From positions 1-42,200 of the forward strand of contig JAJPHA010000043.1 in assembly GCA_021325475.1 (NCBI GenBank): 42,200 nt of DNA, in the 5' to 3' direction. Position 1 is the first letter of the stretch; each line of letters opens with the position of its first letter. The notes beneath the pieces are model-generated. The model saw only the letters and a list, made by a program, of their open reading frames with translations, was not told the DNA's origin and ran no database searches. Below, piece by piece: positions 1-8,624 of this stretch. The translations under genes were made by a program, and so were the position numbers. This stretch comes from Rhodanobacteraceae bacterium (GTDB lineage Bacteria > Pseudomonadota > Gammaproteobacteria > Xanthomonadales > Rhodanobacteraceae).

Positions 1-488
1 GCCGCGGGTGCGGCTCGGCTCGGCGCCGGGACGGGAGCGAATCGTTTCCAATACTCCGGCGGCGGCGTCACCTGCAAGCGGTAGATGCCGGCCTGTGCGG
101 GCGCCACGGCGAGCGCCGCGGCGGAGCCCGCACCGGGCGCTTCGCCGTACTGCGCCTCGTGGCGCGCGATCAGCGGGGTGAGCTCGCGCAGTTGCGCGGC
201 GAACGCTTCGGTCTGGCTCGTGTTCGGTATCGCCACCTGTTCCACGAACGGCGCGAGCGAACCTTCCAGCGCGAACAGGCGCTCGCTGATGTCGAGCAGA
301 CCGTAGCGCCCGCAGGTACCGGCGAGCGTCTGCAGTTCGCGGAACAACAACGCCAGGGCGTTGACGTCCCAGCCCTGTGTGCACAGGCGCAGGCCGCGCT
401 TGCGCAGCGTCTCCAGGCGCTTCGGCAGGTGACGCAGAAACGCGCGCCGCAGCTCCGCCGCCTGCTGGGTGTCATCTTGCGTTTGCAT
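1..488 (-). CDS. Hpt-like domain protein, N-terminal part (runs off window)
   Basis: The reverse strand reads open from an ATG at 488 to the window edge, giving about 162 residues. The start follows a GGGG purine run, and a TATAGT -10-like hexamer lies at 506-511. Residues about 10-100 look like a four-helix Hpt domain: L-Q-T-L-A-G-T-C-G-R-Y-G-L (52-64) matches the Hpt motif H-x-L-K-G-x-x-x-x-x-G, but the phospho-accepting histidine is Gln53 and the usual Lys is Ala56. From about residue 120 a low-complexity Ala/Pro linker begins and continues to the edge. The domain therefore probably cannot take phosphate and may be a dimerisation or docking module. In gammaproteobacteria such N-terminal modules often precede REC or GGDEF domains, but the rest of the protein is not visible. 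Confidence 0.6.
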   Translation of the reverse strand, partial: MQTQDDTQQAAELRRAFLRHLPKRLETLRKRGLRLCTQGWDVNALALLFRELQTLAGTCGRYGLLDISERLFALEGSLAPFVEQVAIPNTSQTEAFAAQLRELTPLIARHEAQYGEAPGAGSAAALAVAPAQAGIYRLQVTPPPEYWKRFAPVPAPSRAAPA

Positions 489-601
489 GCCAAGCCCCTG
501 CACGCACTATACCAGACCCGTGCCGCCGGCTGGCCTTCCGCAACGTCTGAAGAATGCGCGACAAACGATTGCCGCGACGGGAAAACCCGGGTGCCTGCCG
601 C

Positions 602-1024
602 TCACTGCGGCTTGAGCACGGCGAGCAGGACGATGCCGATCAGCAGCAGCGCGGGCAGTTCGTTGAACAGGCGCAACCAGCGCGGCGAATGGACGATGCG
701 ATCGGCGGCGAACGCGCGCGTCAGCCGCACCAGGTACAGGTGATAGACGATCAGACCGAACACCAGCGCGAGCTTGGCGTGCAACCACGCCTGCGCGAGA
801 TACGCCGGCACCCACCACAGCGTGGCGATGCCGAACAGCAGGGCGAGCGCGCCGCCGAGGTGGGTGATGCCGAGCAGGCGACGTTCCATGATCTTGAACT
901 GCGCGCGCACCGCCTCGTTCACGGTTTCGGCGTGATACACGAACAGCCGCGGCAGATAGAACAGCCCGGCGAACCAGGTGACCACAAAGATCACGTGCAG
1001 GGCCTTCAGCCAGAGCCAGGTCAT
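602..1024 (-). CDS. hemJ: HemJ-family membrane protoporphyrinogen IX oxidase
   Basis: This 140-residue integral membrane protein begins M-T-W-L-W-L-K-A-L-H, then V-T-W-F-A-G-L-F-Y-L-P-R-L-F-V-Y-H. That pattern is the signature of HemJ/UPF0093, which oxidises protoporphyrinogen IX to protoporphyrin IX in oxygen-using heme synthesis. His10 is the family's conserved functional histidine. Four hydrophobic segments are visible, about residues 5-25, 55-75, 80-100 and 120-138. A start 21 nt further upstream is possible, but the ATG at 1024 gives the canonical N-terminus. A TATACT -10-like hexamer on this strand lies at 1053-1058. The gene is divergent from the DUF6776 operon and shares its 126-bp upstream region. 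Confidence 0.85.
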   Translation of the reverse strand: MTWLWLKALHVIFVVTWFAGLFYLPRLFVYHAETVNEAVRAQFKIMERRLLGITHLGGALALLFGIATLWWVPAYLAQAWLHAKLALVFGLIVYHLYLVRLTRAFAADRIVHSPRWLRLFNELPALLLIGIVLLAVLKPQ

Positions 1025-1082
1025 CGTCCGGTACCCGCGAAGCAAAGCGCGCAGTATAGTGGCGCGACGGCGGCCCTGTCGC

Positions 1083-1112
1083 TTGACGCCCGCGCTCGGG
1101 CGACGCTATAAA
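1083..1112 (+). promoter_or_regulatory. Sigma-70-type promoter of the DUF6776-bactofilin operon
   Basis: TTGACG (1083-1088), an 18-bp spacer and TATAAA (1107-1112) lie 38 bp before the start codon at 1151. The hexamers are close to consensus and stand out in very GC-rich surroundings. The hemJ promoter faces the other way in the same region. Confidence 0.65.
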
Positions 1113-1150
1113 CGCGGATTCCCCGCGCCGCCTCGCGCCTTCGTTCCCGC

Positions 1151-1891
1151 ATGGTCAAGGTTCCGCCTCCGCCCGTTCTCGTCGTGCGGCCGCAGCACTC
1201 GGCGCGGCGCTGGCGATGGTGGCTGCTCGGCGCGCTGGTCTGGCTCGCCTCGCTCGCGCTGGCGCTCGCGCTGCAGCACGAGACCGGCGATCTCGGCCTG
1301 CGCGCGGAACTGGCCGGGGCGAAGCAGGAGAGCGAGACGCTGCGCAAGCGCATCGCCGTACTCGAGCGCTCCGAACAGGTGGCGCGCGCGGCCTATACCG
1401 ACCTGCAGCAGAGTCTGCGCGATCGCCAGGAGGAGATCGCCGCGCTGCGCGCGGACCTCGCCTTCTACAGCCGGCTCACCAACGCCGGCAAGCTCGAGGG
1501 CCTGAACGTGCACGGCGTGCATCTGAAGCCCGGCAGCGCGCCGCGCGTATACAATTTCACCGTCACCCTGACCCAGACGCTGAAATCCGGGCAGATCGCC
1601 TCGGGTCGGGTGCGGCTCGGCATCAACGGCGTGCGCGGCGGCAAGCTCACCGCGCTCGCCTGGAGCGAGCTCGCGCCGAACCAGGACGGCGCCGGCGTGC
1701 CGTTCGCGTTCAAGTACTTCCAGCAGGTGAGCGGCACCTTGATGCTGCCGGAAGGCTTCACGCCCAATCGCATCCGGGTCGAGGCCGACGCCAGCGGCGA
1801 CATGGGTCGCGCCGAGCAGGAATTCGCCTGGGCCGACGCGCTCGCCGAGCCCGGCACCGACACCACGGAGGTTTCCGATGTTCAAAACTAA
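1151..1891 (+). CDS. DUF6776-family membrane-anchored coiled-coil protein
   Basis: The protein has 246 residues. A short N-terminal cytoplasmic stretch is followed by one transmembrane helix (about 22-42), a coiled coil rich in E/R/L heptads (about 50-105) and a C-terminal beta-rich region (about 115-230) containing Y-N-F-T-V-T-L-T-Q. This matches the architecture I associate with DUF6776. The function is unknown; as a bitopic envelope protein it could scaffold the bactofilin encoded next. The two genes overlap by 14 nt (the bactofilin ATG is at 1878), which implies translational coupling. A good sigma-70 promoter lies at 1083-1112. Confidence 0.75.
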   Translation: MVKVPPPPVLVVRPQHSARRWRWWLLGALVWLASLALALALQHETGDLGLRAELAGAKQESETLRKRIAVLERSEQVARAAYTDLQQSLRDRQEEIAALRADLAFYSRLTNAGKLEGLNVHGVHLKPGSAPRVYNFTVTLTQTLKSGQIASGRVRLGINGVRGGKLTALAWSELAPNQDGAGVPFAFKYFQQVSGTLMLPEGFTPNRIRVEADASGDMGRAEQEFAWADALAEPGTDTTEVSDVQN

Positions 1892-2309
1892 CCGCGCCGA
1901 GGCGCGGCCGGGCGCCGAGACCACCACGCTGATCGCCGCCGGCACCGAGATCCGCGGCGACATCCGGTTCACCGGCCGGCTGCACATCGACGGCAAGATC
2001 GAAGGCGCGATCCGCGGCGAAGGCGCGCAGGCGATGCTGACCTTGTCCGAGCAGGCCAGCGTCATCGGCGAAGTGCAGGCGCCGCACATCGTCGTCAACG
2101 GCGAGATCAACGGCGACGTCACCGCGAGCGAGCGGCTGGAGCTGGCCAGCAACGCGCGCATCGAGGGCAATGTCCACTACAAGGTGCTGGAAATGTCGGC
2201 CGGCGCGCGCATCAACGGCAAGATGGTGCATCGGACCGAACCGCCGCGGCAGTTGCCGAAACCGGGCGAGGCGCCGGACGCCGCGCCCGCCGAGGCCGGC
2301 AAGGCTTGA
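1878..2309 (+). CDS. Bactofilin-family cytoskeletal protein
   Basis: The 143-residue protein has the bactofilin core (DUF583). It opens with [15 protein letters not shown] near residue 18 and continues as short repeated beta rungs rich in G, I and V ([11 protein letters not shown], then V-N-G-E-I-N-G-D-V). Flanking N- and C-terminal tails are disordered and Pro/Ala/Glu-rich, as is usual. Bactofilins polymerise without nucleotide into filaments that often localise peptidoglycan enzymes. No M23 peptidase gene is adjacent. The partner here seems to be the DUF6776 membrane coiled-coil protein, whose gene overlaps this one by 14 nt. Confidence 0.9.
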   Translation: MFKTNRAEARPGAETTTLIAAGTEIRGDIRFTGRLHIDGKIEGAIRGEGAQAMLTLSEQASVIGEVQAPHIVVNGEINGDVTASERLELASNARIEGNVHYKVLEMSAGARINGKMVHRTEPPRQLPKPGEAPDAAPAEAGKA

Positions 2310-2358
2310 AATCGCTTGCTTTGCCGGCATCTACTTTGCCGCGCCGTCTCGCATCGCC

Positions 2359-2721
2359 ATGACCGAAACGCCGAGCTACCAGGATTCCCTCCACGAACCG
2401 GTGGTGTTCACCGCCGCCGCCGCGCACAAGGTGCGCGAGCTGATCGCGGAGGAGAACAATCCGAACCTGAAGCTGCGCGTCTACATCTCCGGCGGCGGCT
2501 GCTCGGGCTTCCAGTACGGCTTCACCTTCGACGAGACCCGCGCCGAGGACGATCTCGCAGTGGTCAAGGACGGCGTGACCCTGGTCGTCGATCCGCTGAG
2601 CCTGCAATACCTGATGGGCGCCGAGATCGACTACGCCGAGAACCTGCACGGCGCGCGCTTCGTGATCCGCAACCCGAACGCGCGCACCACCTGCGGTTGC
2701 GGATCCTCGTTCGCGGTCTGA
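2359..2721 (+). CDS. erpA: Iron-sulfur cluster insertion protein ErpA
   Basis: This A-type Fe-S carrier has 120 residues. The three cluster-binding cysteines are present: Cys48 in [11 protein letters not shown], and Cys112 and Cys114 in T-T-C-G-C-G-S-S-F at the C-terminus. The upstream-extended frame has no family similarity, so the ATG at 2359 (M-T-E-T-P-S-Y) is chosen. ErpA delivers [4Fe-4S] clusters to apoproteins, including enzymes of isoprenoid synthesis. The length and the [12 protein letters not shown] motif are typical of ErpA rather than IscA. It lies 49 nt after bactofilin and 43 nt before nudC on the same strand. Confidence 0.93.
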   Translation: MTETPSYQDSLHEPVVFTAAAAHKVRELIAEENNPNLKLRVYISGGGCSGFQYGFTFDETRAEDDLAVVKDGVTLVVDPLSLQYLMGAEIDYAENLHGARFVIRNPNARTTCGCGSSFAV

Positions 2722-2764
2722 GCCGGCGGCCGCGGCCGGCAGGATCGGCGCCCGCGATCGTCGC

Positions 2765-3739
2765 ATGACCTCCAGCCGACGCAGTCTGCGCAATGCCTTC
2801 GCCTCGCTCGCGCTCGATCGCGCCAGCGAGCGGCGCGAGGACGCCGCCTGGCTCGCCGCCTGCGCGCGCTCGCCGAACGCACGCTACCTGGTGCTGCGGC
2901 CCGACGGCGGCGCGCTGGTCACGCCCGATCGCGCCGGCTTGCGCGAGCTCGACGCCGCGGCCCGCGCCGAGCTCGCGCCCGCGGCGCCGGCGAGCTTCCT
3001 CGGGCGCGCCGCCGACGGCGATCATTTCCTGCTGACGGTCGACGACACGGCCGCGGCGCGCATCGCCGCCGCCGCCGACGGCGTGTTTCTCGATCTGCGC
3101 AGCGCCGGCGCGTGGCTGCCGGCGTTCGCCGCGGGCCTGTTCGCCTACGCGCGCGGCCTCGCGCATTGGCAGCGGCACACCCGCTACTGCACGGCCTGCG
3201 CCGCGCCGCTCGCGCTCGAAGCCGCCGGCCATCGCGCGCGCTGCACCGATCCGCGCTGCGCGCTCGAGCATTTCCCGCGCACCGATCCGGCGATCATCGT
3301 CATCGTCGGTCACGGCGAGCGCTGCCTGCTCGGGCGTCAGCCGCAATGGCCCGCGCACCGCTACTCCACGCTCGCCGGCTTCGTCGAACCGGGCGAGGCG
3401 CTGGAAGACGCGGTGCGCCGCGAGGTGTTCGAGGAAACCGGCGTGCGTGTCGGCGAATGCGATTACCACTCCTCGCAGCCCTGGCCGTTCCCGGCCTCGA
3501 TCATGCTCGGCTTCACCGCCGAGGCGGAGGATCCGACCATCCGGGTCGGCGCCGAACTGGCGGAGGCGCGCTGGTTCAGCGCAGCGGAACTGGTCGATGG
3601 CCTGCGTCGCGGCACGCTCGGCCTGTCCTCGCCGCTGTCGGTGTCGTACCGTCTGATCGAGCACTGGCTGCAGCGCACCGCCGGCATCGATCTCGCCGAG
3701 CTCGCCGGCGAGGATCCTGCGGTCGAACGCCGGCGCTGA
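2765..3739 (+). CDS. nudC: NAD(+)/NADH diphosphatase NudC
   Basis: The 324-residue protein has an N-terminal domain, a zinc ribbon with Cys142, Cys145, Cys160 and Cys165, and a C-terminal Nudix domain. The Nudix box G-x5-E-x7-R-E-x-x-E-E-x-G spans about 205-226. The motif S-Q-P-W-P-F-P (237-243) is the subfamily signature that separates NudC from other Nudix hydrolases. The enzyme cleaves NADH to NMNH and AMP and removes NAD caps from RNA. The usual Y-P-R after the zinc ribbon is F-P-R here. The ATG at 2765 follows erpA by 43 nt. Confidence 0.92.
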   Translation: MTSSRRSLRNAFASLALDRASERREDAAWLAACARSPNARYLVLRPDGGALVTPDRAGLRELDAAARAELAPAAPASFLGRAADGDHFLLTVDDTAAARIAAAADGVFLDLRSAGAWLPAFAAGLFAYARGLAHWQRHTRYCTACAAPLALEAAGHRARCTDPRCALEHFPRTDPAIIVIVGHGERCLLGRQPQWPAHRYSTLAGFVEPGEALEDAVRREVFEETGVRVGECDYHSSQPWPFPASIMLGFTAEAEDPTIRVGAELAEARWFSAAELVDGLRRGTLGLSSPLSVSYRLIEHWLQRTAGIDLAELAGEDPAVERRR

Positions 3740-3792
3740 GGCGGCCGGCGGCGGCCTGCTAGAATCGGCCGGCACCGTCGCGGAAACCCGTC

Positions 3793-4644
3793 ATGGCCAT
3801 TCGACTCGTCGCCATTCTGCTCGTCCTGCTCGTCTGCCGCGGTCTGCCCGAGCTCGTGCGGCTGCGGGATTTCTCCTGGTGGCGGCGCTGGCTCGACCAG
3901 ACCGGACGCGCCTCGGCCGCGGCGGCGTTCGGCTTCGGCGTCGGCGTGCCGGTGCTGGTGTGCGCGCTGGTGCAGGTGATGCTGCATAGTATACTTTTTG
4001 GCGTCGCGGCGCTGGCGTTCGCCGTCGCCGTGCTGTACCTGTGCTGGGGGCCGGGCGATCTGGAACGCGACGCCGAGGCGGTGACCAAGGCGCCGGACAG
4101 CGAGCGGCGCGCCGCCGCGCTCGCCGCGCTGCACGCGGAGGGCGCGCCGGCACCGGCGTTCGCGCCGGAGTCGCTGGTCGAGGCCGTGTTCGGCGCCGCG
4201 CTCAAGCGCTGGTTCGGCGTGCTGTTCTGGTTCGTGCTGCTGGGACCTGCGGGTGCGCTGCTGTATCGTCTGGCGCAGCGGCTCGCCTACGCGCCGGACG
4301 GCGCGGCCGTCGCGTCGCGTCCCGCGGCGGAGCGGTTCGCGCTGGCGCTCGACTTCGCGCCGGCGCATCTGATGGCGCTCTCGCTCGCGCTCGCCTCCAA
4401 TTTCGACGCGGTGTTCAAGACCTGGCACGACTACCACCAGGCGCACGGCAAGGGCTATTGGTGTCTCGATCTCGGTTTCCTCGCCGCGATCGCGCGCGCG
4501 AGCGTGGACGCCGACGTCGCCGCCGACGGCAACGCGCAGACGCCGCTGGTGGCGCTGGAAGATGCCATGGTGCTGGTGCGGCGCGTGCTGGTGGTGTGGC
4601 TGACGCTGGTGGCGCTGGTCGTGCTCGGCGGCTGGTGGCGTTAG
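3793..4644 (+). CDS. ampE: AmpE-like regulatory signalling modulator (CobD/CbiB-like membrane protein)
   Basis: The 283-residue protein has membrane segments at about 1-17, 40-80, 135-160 and 260-282. F-W-F-V-L-L-G-P-A-G-A-L-L-Y-R-L (about 143-158) and L-A-S-N-F-D-A-V-F-K-T-W match AmpE, the inner-membrane relative of CobD named from the ampDE beta-lactamase induction locus. No ampD is next to it, so a role in beta-lactam sensing cannot be assumed. TAGAAT at 3760-3765 is a likely -10, giving a leader of about 20 nt. Codons 66-69 (AGT ATA CTT TTT, 3988-3999) form a cluster of codons that are otherwise rare in this GC-rich gene. Confidence 0.82.
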   Translation: MAIRLVAILLVLLVCRGLPELVRLRDFSWWRRWLDQTGRASAAAAFGFGVGVPVLVCALVQVMLHSILFGVAALAFAVAVLYLCWGPGDLERDAEAVTKAPDSERRAAALAALHAEGAPAPAFAPESLVEAVFGAALKRWFGVLFWFVLLGPAGALLYRLAQRLAYAPDGAAVASRPAAERFALALDFAPAHLMALSLALASNFDAVFKTWHDYHQAHGKGYWCLDLGFLAAIARASVDADVAADGNAQTPLVALEDAMVLVRRVLVVWLTLVALVVLGGWWR

Positions 4645-4661
4645 CCGGGCGCGGGCCGCGC

Positions 4662-6551
4662 TCAGGCGTCCGCGCCGCGCAATTCCCGCACCTTCGCCTC
4701 GAGCGCGGCGGCGGTGGCGCGCTCGGCCGGAATCGGCGCGTCGGCGACGAGTTCGATGCGTGCGCGGAAGCGGCGCGGCAGACGCAGCCGGCCGAGCGCC
4801 GAATCGCGCCGGCTGAAGATGCTGCCCCACAGGCCGCGCAGCGCCATCGGCACGACCGGCACCGGCCGCCGCGCCAAGGTCTTCTCCACGCCCGGCCGGA
4901 ACGGCTGGATCGTGCCGTCGCGGGTGATGCCGCCTTCCGGGAACACGCAGACAAGATGACCGGCCGCGAGCTCGCGGTCGATTTCCTCGAACGCGCGGGC
5001 GAGGATCTCCGGGTCCTCGCGGGCGCCGGCGATCGGAATCGCCTTGGCCGCGCGGAACAGCGGCTTGAGCAGCGGCAGGTTGTAGATCTTGTAGTACATC
5101 ACGAAGCGCACCGGCCGGCGGATGCTGCCGAGGATGATCAGCGGATCCATGAAGCTCACGTGGTTGCACACCAGGAGCGCCGGACCCTGTTCGGGAATCT
5201 GCTCCAGGCCGCGCGTCGTGATCCGGTACAGCGTGTGGATCAGGATCCAGTCGACGAAGCGCAGCAGGAATTCCGGGACCAGCGTATAGATGTATACCGC
5301 GACCGCGGCGTTCAGCAGCGCCGCCGCCAGGAACAATTGCGGGATGGACAGGTGGGCGAGGTTGAGCAGCGCACCGGACAGGAGCGAGGCGACCACCATG
5401 AACAGCGCGTTCAGGATGTTGTTGCCGGCGATGATGCGCGAGAGCTGGCTGCGCTCGGCGCGGCTCTGCACCAGCGCGAACAGCGGCACGATGTAGAAGC
5501 CGGCGAACATGCCGAGCAGCGCGAGATCGAGCGCGATGCGGGCGCTGCCCGGCGCGACGAGGAACGCCAGCGGCGAAAGTCCGGTGTGCGCCGCCGCGCT
5601 CGGCCGCGCGAAGTAGAGGTCGATCCCGAACAGGGTCAGGCCGATCGAGCCGAACGGCACCAGGCCGATCTCGACCTTGTGGCCGGACAGCCGCTCGCAC
5701 AGGAGCGAGCCGATGCCGGTGCCGACCGAGAACAGCGCGAGCGCGAGAATGTATACGCCATCGCTGCCGCCGAGATGGAGCTTGGTGTAGTTCGGCAGTT
5801 GCGCGGTGAAGACGATGCCGAAGAACCAGAACCAGGAGATGCCGAGCACGGCGTTGAACACGGTGCGGTCACGCGCCACGAAGCCGATCGCGCGCCAGGT
5901 CTCGGCGAGGAAATTCCAGTTGAAGCGCAGCTCCGGCGCGGTCGCGGGCGCCGGCGGAATCGCGCGGCACACGAGGTAGCCGGCCAGCGCGATGGCGAGC
6001 ACGGCGAGCGAGGCGAGCAGCGGCCCGTACGCGCCCGAGGCGGCGATCAGGCTGCCGCCGAGCATCATGCCGAGCAGGATCGACAGCGAGGTGCCCATCT
6101 CGACCAGGCCGTTGCCGCCGACCAGTTCCTCCTCGCGCAACGCCTGCGGCAGGATCGCGTACTTGATCGGCCCGAACAGCGTGGAGTGCAGGCCCATCAG
6201 GAACAGCACGCTGAGCAGCACCACCGCGTCGCGGGCGAGAAAGCCGTATGCCGCGATCGTCATCGCCGCGATCTCGAACAGCTTGACGAAGCGGATCACG
6301 CGGGTCTTCTCGAAGCGTTCGGCGATCTGCCCGGCCGAGGCGGAGAACAGGAAGAATGGCAGGATGAACAGCGCCGGCGCGACGTTCGCGTAGGTCGTGA
6401 TCTGCTCGGTCGACAGCCCCATTTCGAAGCCGATCAACAGCACCGTCGCGTTGCGGAACACGTTGTCGTTGAACGCGCCCAGCGCCTGGGTGAGGAAGAA
6501 CGGCAGGAAGCGGCGCTCGCGCAGAAGCTGGAACTGGTTGCGGTCGGTCAT
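4662..6551 (-). CDS. MFS transporter fused to PlsC-type 1-acylglycerol-3-phosphate acyltransferase
   Basis: The 629-residue fusion begins with a 12-helix MFS permease (about 10-420; F-L-T-Q-A-L-G-A-F-N-D-N-V-F at the N-terminus, as in LplT lysophospholipid flippases). A PlsC acyltransferase domain follows, with the catalytic N-H-x-S-F-M-D motif (463-469) and F-P-E-G (537-540). LplT brings lysophospholipid across the inner membrane and Aas re-acylates it. Here flippase and acyltransferase are joined, but the acyl-ACP synthetase part of Aas is absent, as the protein ends soon after the PlsC fold. A lysophospholipid import and re-acylation role is inferred. It is convergent with ampE and divergent from the TPR gene. 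Confidence 0.87.
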   Translation of the reverse strand: MTDRNQFQLLRERRFLPFFLTQALGAFNDNVFRNATVLLIGFEMGLSTEQITTYANVAPALFILPFFLFSASAGQIAERFEKTRVIRFVKLFEIAAMTIAAYGFLARDAVVLLSVLFLMGLHSTLFGPIKYAILPQALREEELVGGNGLVEMGTSLSILLGMMLGGSLIAASGAYGPLLASLAVLAIALAGYLVCRAIPPAPATAPELRFNWNFLAETWRAIGFVARDRTVFNAVLGISWFWFFGIVFTAQLPNYTKLHLGGSDGVYILALALFSVGTGIGSLLCERLSGHKVEIGLVPFGSIGLTLFGIDLYFARPSAAAHTGLSPLAFLVAPGSARIALDLALLGMFAGFYIVPLFALVQSRAERSQLSRIIAGNNILNALFMVVASLLSGALLNLAHLSIPQLFLAAALLNAAVAVYIYTLVPEFLLRFVDWILIHTLYRITTRGLEQIPEQGPALLVCNHVSFMDPLIILGSIRRPVRFVMYYKIYNLPLLKPLFRAAKAIPIAGAREDPEILARAFEEIDRELAAGHLVCVFPEGGITRDGTIQPFRPGVEKTLARRPVPVVPMALRGLWGSIFSRRDSALGRLRLPRRFRARIELVADAPIPAERATAAALEAKVRELRGADA

Positions 6552-6697
6552 GGCGATCCCCGGCGGCGCAGCGTAGCAAACCGTCCGCGCGCCGCGCGAA
6601 CTGGTGGCGTCCCGCCGCGCCCGCTACACTATGCGGCCGCGTTTCGCCCGCCGCCCGCGGCCGACGCACACTCCCTCTTGCGGACCCCGTGTCTTCC

Positions 6698-8338
6698 ATG
6701 ACGAAGTTTCGTTCTCGGTTCGGCGCCGTCGTGCTCGGCGCGATCTGGCTTGCGATCGCCTCCGGCGCGCACGCCGAGGCGCTGGTCAAGCCGTTGCCGC
6801 AGCCCGATACCCGCCGGCTGTCGGCGCAACAGGCCAAGGATCTCGCCGATGCGCGTGCGGAATTCGACAAGGTCCGCGTCGGCCTGGTCGGCAACGCCCT
6901 GGCCGAGGCCTATGCGCAGATCGGCGCGTTGTACCTGCGCTTCGGCTTCGACGACGTCGCCGCGGTCGCGTTCTACGATGCATCGCAGCTCGCGCCGAAG
7001 GATCCGCGCTGGCGGTATCTGCAGGGCGTGGTGGCGCGCACGCAGAAGCGCAACGCCGAGGCCCGCGCGGATTTCGAGGCGGCGCTCACGCTCGACAAGA
7101 ACTATCTGCCGATCCGCTTCCGGCTCGCCGACACGCTGGTTGATCTCGGCCAGCCCGACGCTGCGCGGACGCTGCTCACCGAAGCGGCGACGCAGCACCC
7201 GGACCAGGCGATCGTCCACGCCGTGCTCGGCCGGCTCGAGCTCAGACAGAAGCGCTACGCCGATGCCGCTACGCACCTGGCGCAGGCGCTCAAGCTCGAG
7301 CCGCAGGCCGATGCGCTGTATCAGGACCTCGCCGAGGCCTACGCCGGCCAGGGCAACGCCGAACGCGCCGCCGAGGCGCGCGCCAAGGCCGGCAGTCGGC
7401 AACCGCGGCTGGACGATCCGCTGGTGGCGGGCATCTATGCCGACGCCGCCGCCGCGCCGCCGCCGCCGGCGAGCGCGCTCGAGGCGGCCAGGCGCATGCT
7501 CGCCGATCGCGATTTCGCCGCCGCGCGCGCGCTCACCGAGGCGGCGTTGAAGGAAAAACCCGACGACGCCGAAGCGCTGGCCCTCGCCGCGCGCCTCGAT
7601 GCGCTGCTCGGCAAATCGGCCGCGGCGCGCGACGAAGCCGCGCGCGCGCTCAAGCTTGAGCCCGACAGCGCTGCGGCGAATCTGAGCCAGGGCATGGTCC
7701 ACGAATTCGCCGGCGAGGAGGCCAAGGCGTATCCGTACTATGTGCGCGCGCTCAAGGCCGATCCCGCCCAGCCCGATGCGCGGCTGCTGCTCGGCAACGC
7801 GCTGATGCGCCGGCACGAGTACGCTGAGGCCGCCGAGCAGTATCGGCAGCTCGCGGCGGTCGCACCGGGTGCCGAGGCCGAAGCGCGCCTCGCGGCCGCG
7901 GAAGTGGCGGCCGGACGCTGTGCCGAGGCGTTGGCGACGGTCAACCAGGCGCTCGCCAAACGCGCGCAGGACGGGGACTTGATGCAGGTCTTCGTGCGCC
8001 TGGCCAGCACCTGCCCGGCGGCGAGTGCGCAGGAGCGCAGCATGGCCCTCGACTACGCCAAGGCGCTGTACCGGCAATTGCCGAACGCCGCCAACACCAC
8101 GGCGCTGGCCTTGGCCCAGGCGGCCGCGGGGCAGTTCGACGACGCGCAGAAATCGCAGGCCGAGGCGATCTACGAAGCGGTGCGGGTCAACGACACCGAG
8201 CGCGCCGCCATGTATCGCGAAACCATGCGCCAGTTCGTCGCCCACCACGTGCCGGACAAGCCTTGGCCGCCCGCGCATCCGTACTTCGCGCCGCCGCCGC
8301 TGACGCCGTTGCCGCCCGAACCGGCACCGAAGCGGTGA
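6698..8338 (+). CDS. Secreted tetratricopeptide-repeat protein
   Basis: The protein has 546 residues if the ATG at 6698 is used; a GTG at 6689 would add three. It starts with a Sec signal peptide (M-T-K-F-R-S-R then a hydrophobic stretch, probable cleavage after A-H-A). The rest is Ala-rich TPR helices, with recognisable units at about 65-230 and again at about 270-410. The C-terminus is Pro-rich. A TACACT -10-like element lies at 6625-6630. The specific function is not recognised; periplasmic TPR proteins are usually assembly scaffolds. The TGA stop runs directly into the heptamer repeat tract that fills the next 240 bp. Confidence 0.8.
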   Translation: MTKFRSRFGAVVLGAIWLAIASGAHAEALVKPLPQPDTRRLSAQQAKDLADARAEFDKVRVGLVGNALAEAYAQIGALYLRFGFDDVAAVAFYDASQLAPKDPRWRYLQGVVARTQKRNAEARADFEAALTLDKNYLPIRFRLADTLVDLGQPDAARTLLTEAATQHPDQAIVHAVLGRLELRQKRYADAATHLAQALKLEPQADALYQDLAEAYAGQGNAERAAEARAKAGSRQPRLDDPLVAGIYADAAAAPPPPASALEAARRMLADRDFAAARALTEAALKEKPDDAEALALAARLDALLGKSAAARDEAARALKLEPDSAAANLSQGMVHEFAGEEAKAYPYYVRALKADPAQPDARLLLGNALMRRHEYAEAAEQYRQLAAVAPGAEAEARLAAAEVAAGRCAEALATVNQALAKRAQDGDLMQVFVRLASTCPAASAQERSMALDYAKALYRQLPNAANTTALALAQAAAGQFDDAQKSQAEAIYEAVRVNDTERAAMYRETMRQFVAHHVPDKPWPPAHPYFAPPPLTPLPPEPAPKR

Positions 8339-8579
8339 GTGGGGGGGAGTGGGACAAGCTTATGGAAATCGGCAGAGCGTGCGCTGAGGGTTGAGGGCCG
8401 AGGGCTGAGGGCTGAGGGCTGAGGGCTGAGGGCTGAAGGCTGAAGGCTGAGGGCTGAGGGCTGAGGGCCGTGCAGCTCTTTCCGCTCACTACTCACCGCT
8501 GACCGCTGACGCACGAGGGCCAAGGGCTGAGGGCTGCGCAGCTCTTTCCACTCCCCACTCCCCACTCCCCACTCCCAGC
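8339..8579. repeat. Composite heptanucleotide repeat tract between the TPR gene and the RsbW-like gene
   Basis: The tract is built of 7-bp words. It contains G-rich GGGGAGT-like sequence (8339-8353), a spacer with GGGACAAGCTTATGGAAAT, and twelve consecutive in-register heptamers GCYGARG (8383-8466). A GCAGCTCTTTCC linker and a CTCACCG/CTGACCG stretch follow, then a second linker copy and CCACTCC heptamers (8549-8575). G-runs separated by 3-4 nt fit the G3+N1-7 quadruplex rule on both strands. No ORF in it is credible. Confidence 0.9.
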
Positions 8580-8624
8580 TCCGCCGTTGCCAAGCCCGCG
8601 CGTTTTCGTCACCATCGGCGTGCC

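Noticed and set aside
4041..6701. An 886-codon plus-strand open frame over ampE and the MFS/PlsC gene
   Set aside because: It is a mirror of GC-rich codon usage: composition is Arg/Ala/Glu runs with no domain, while the minus-strand frame is a complete MFS-PlsC protein.
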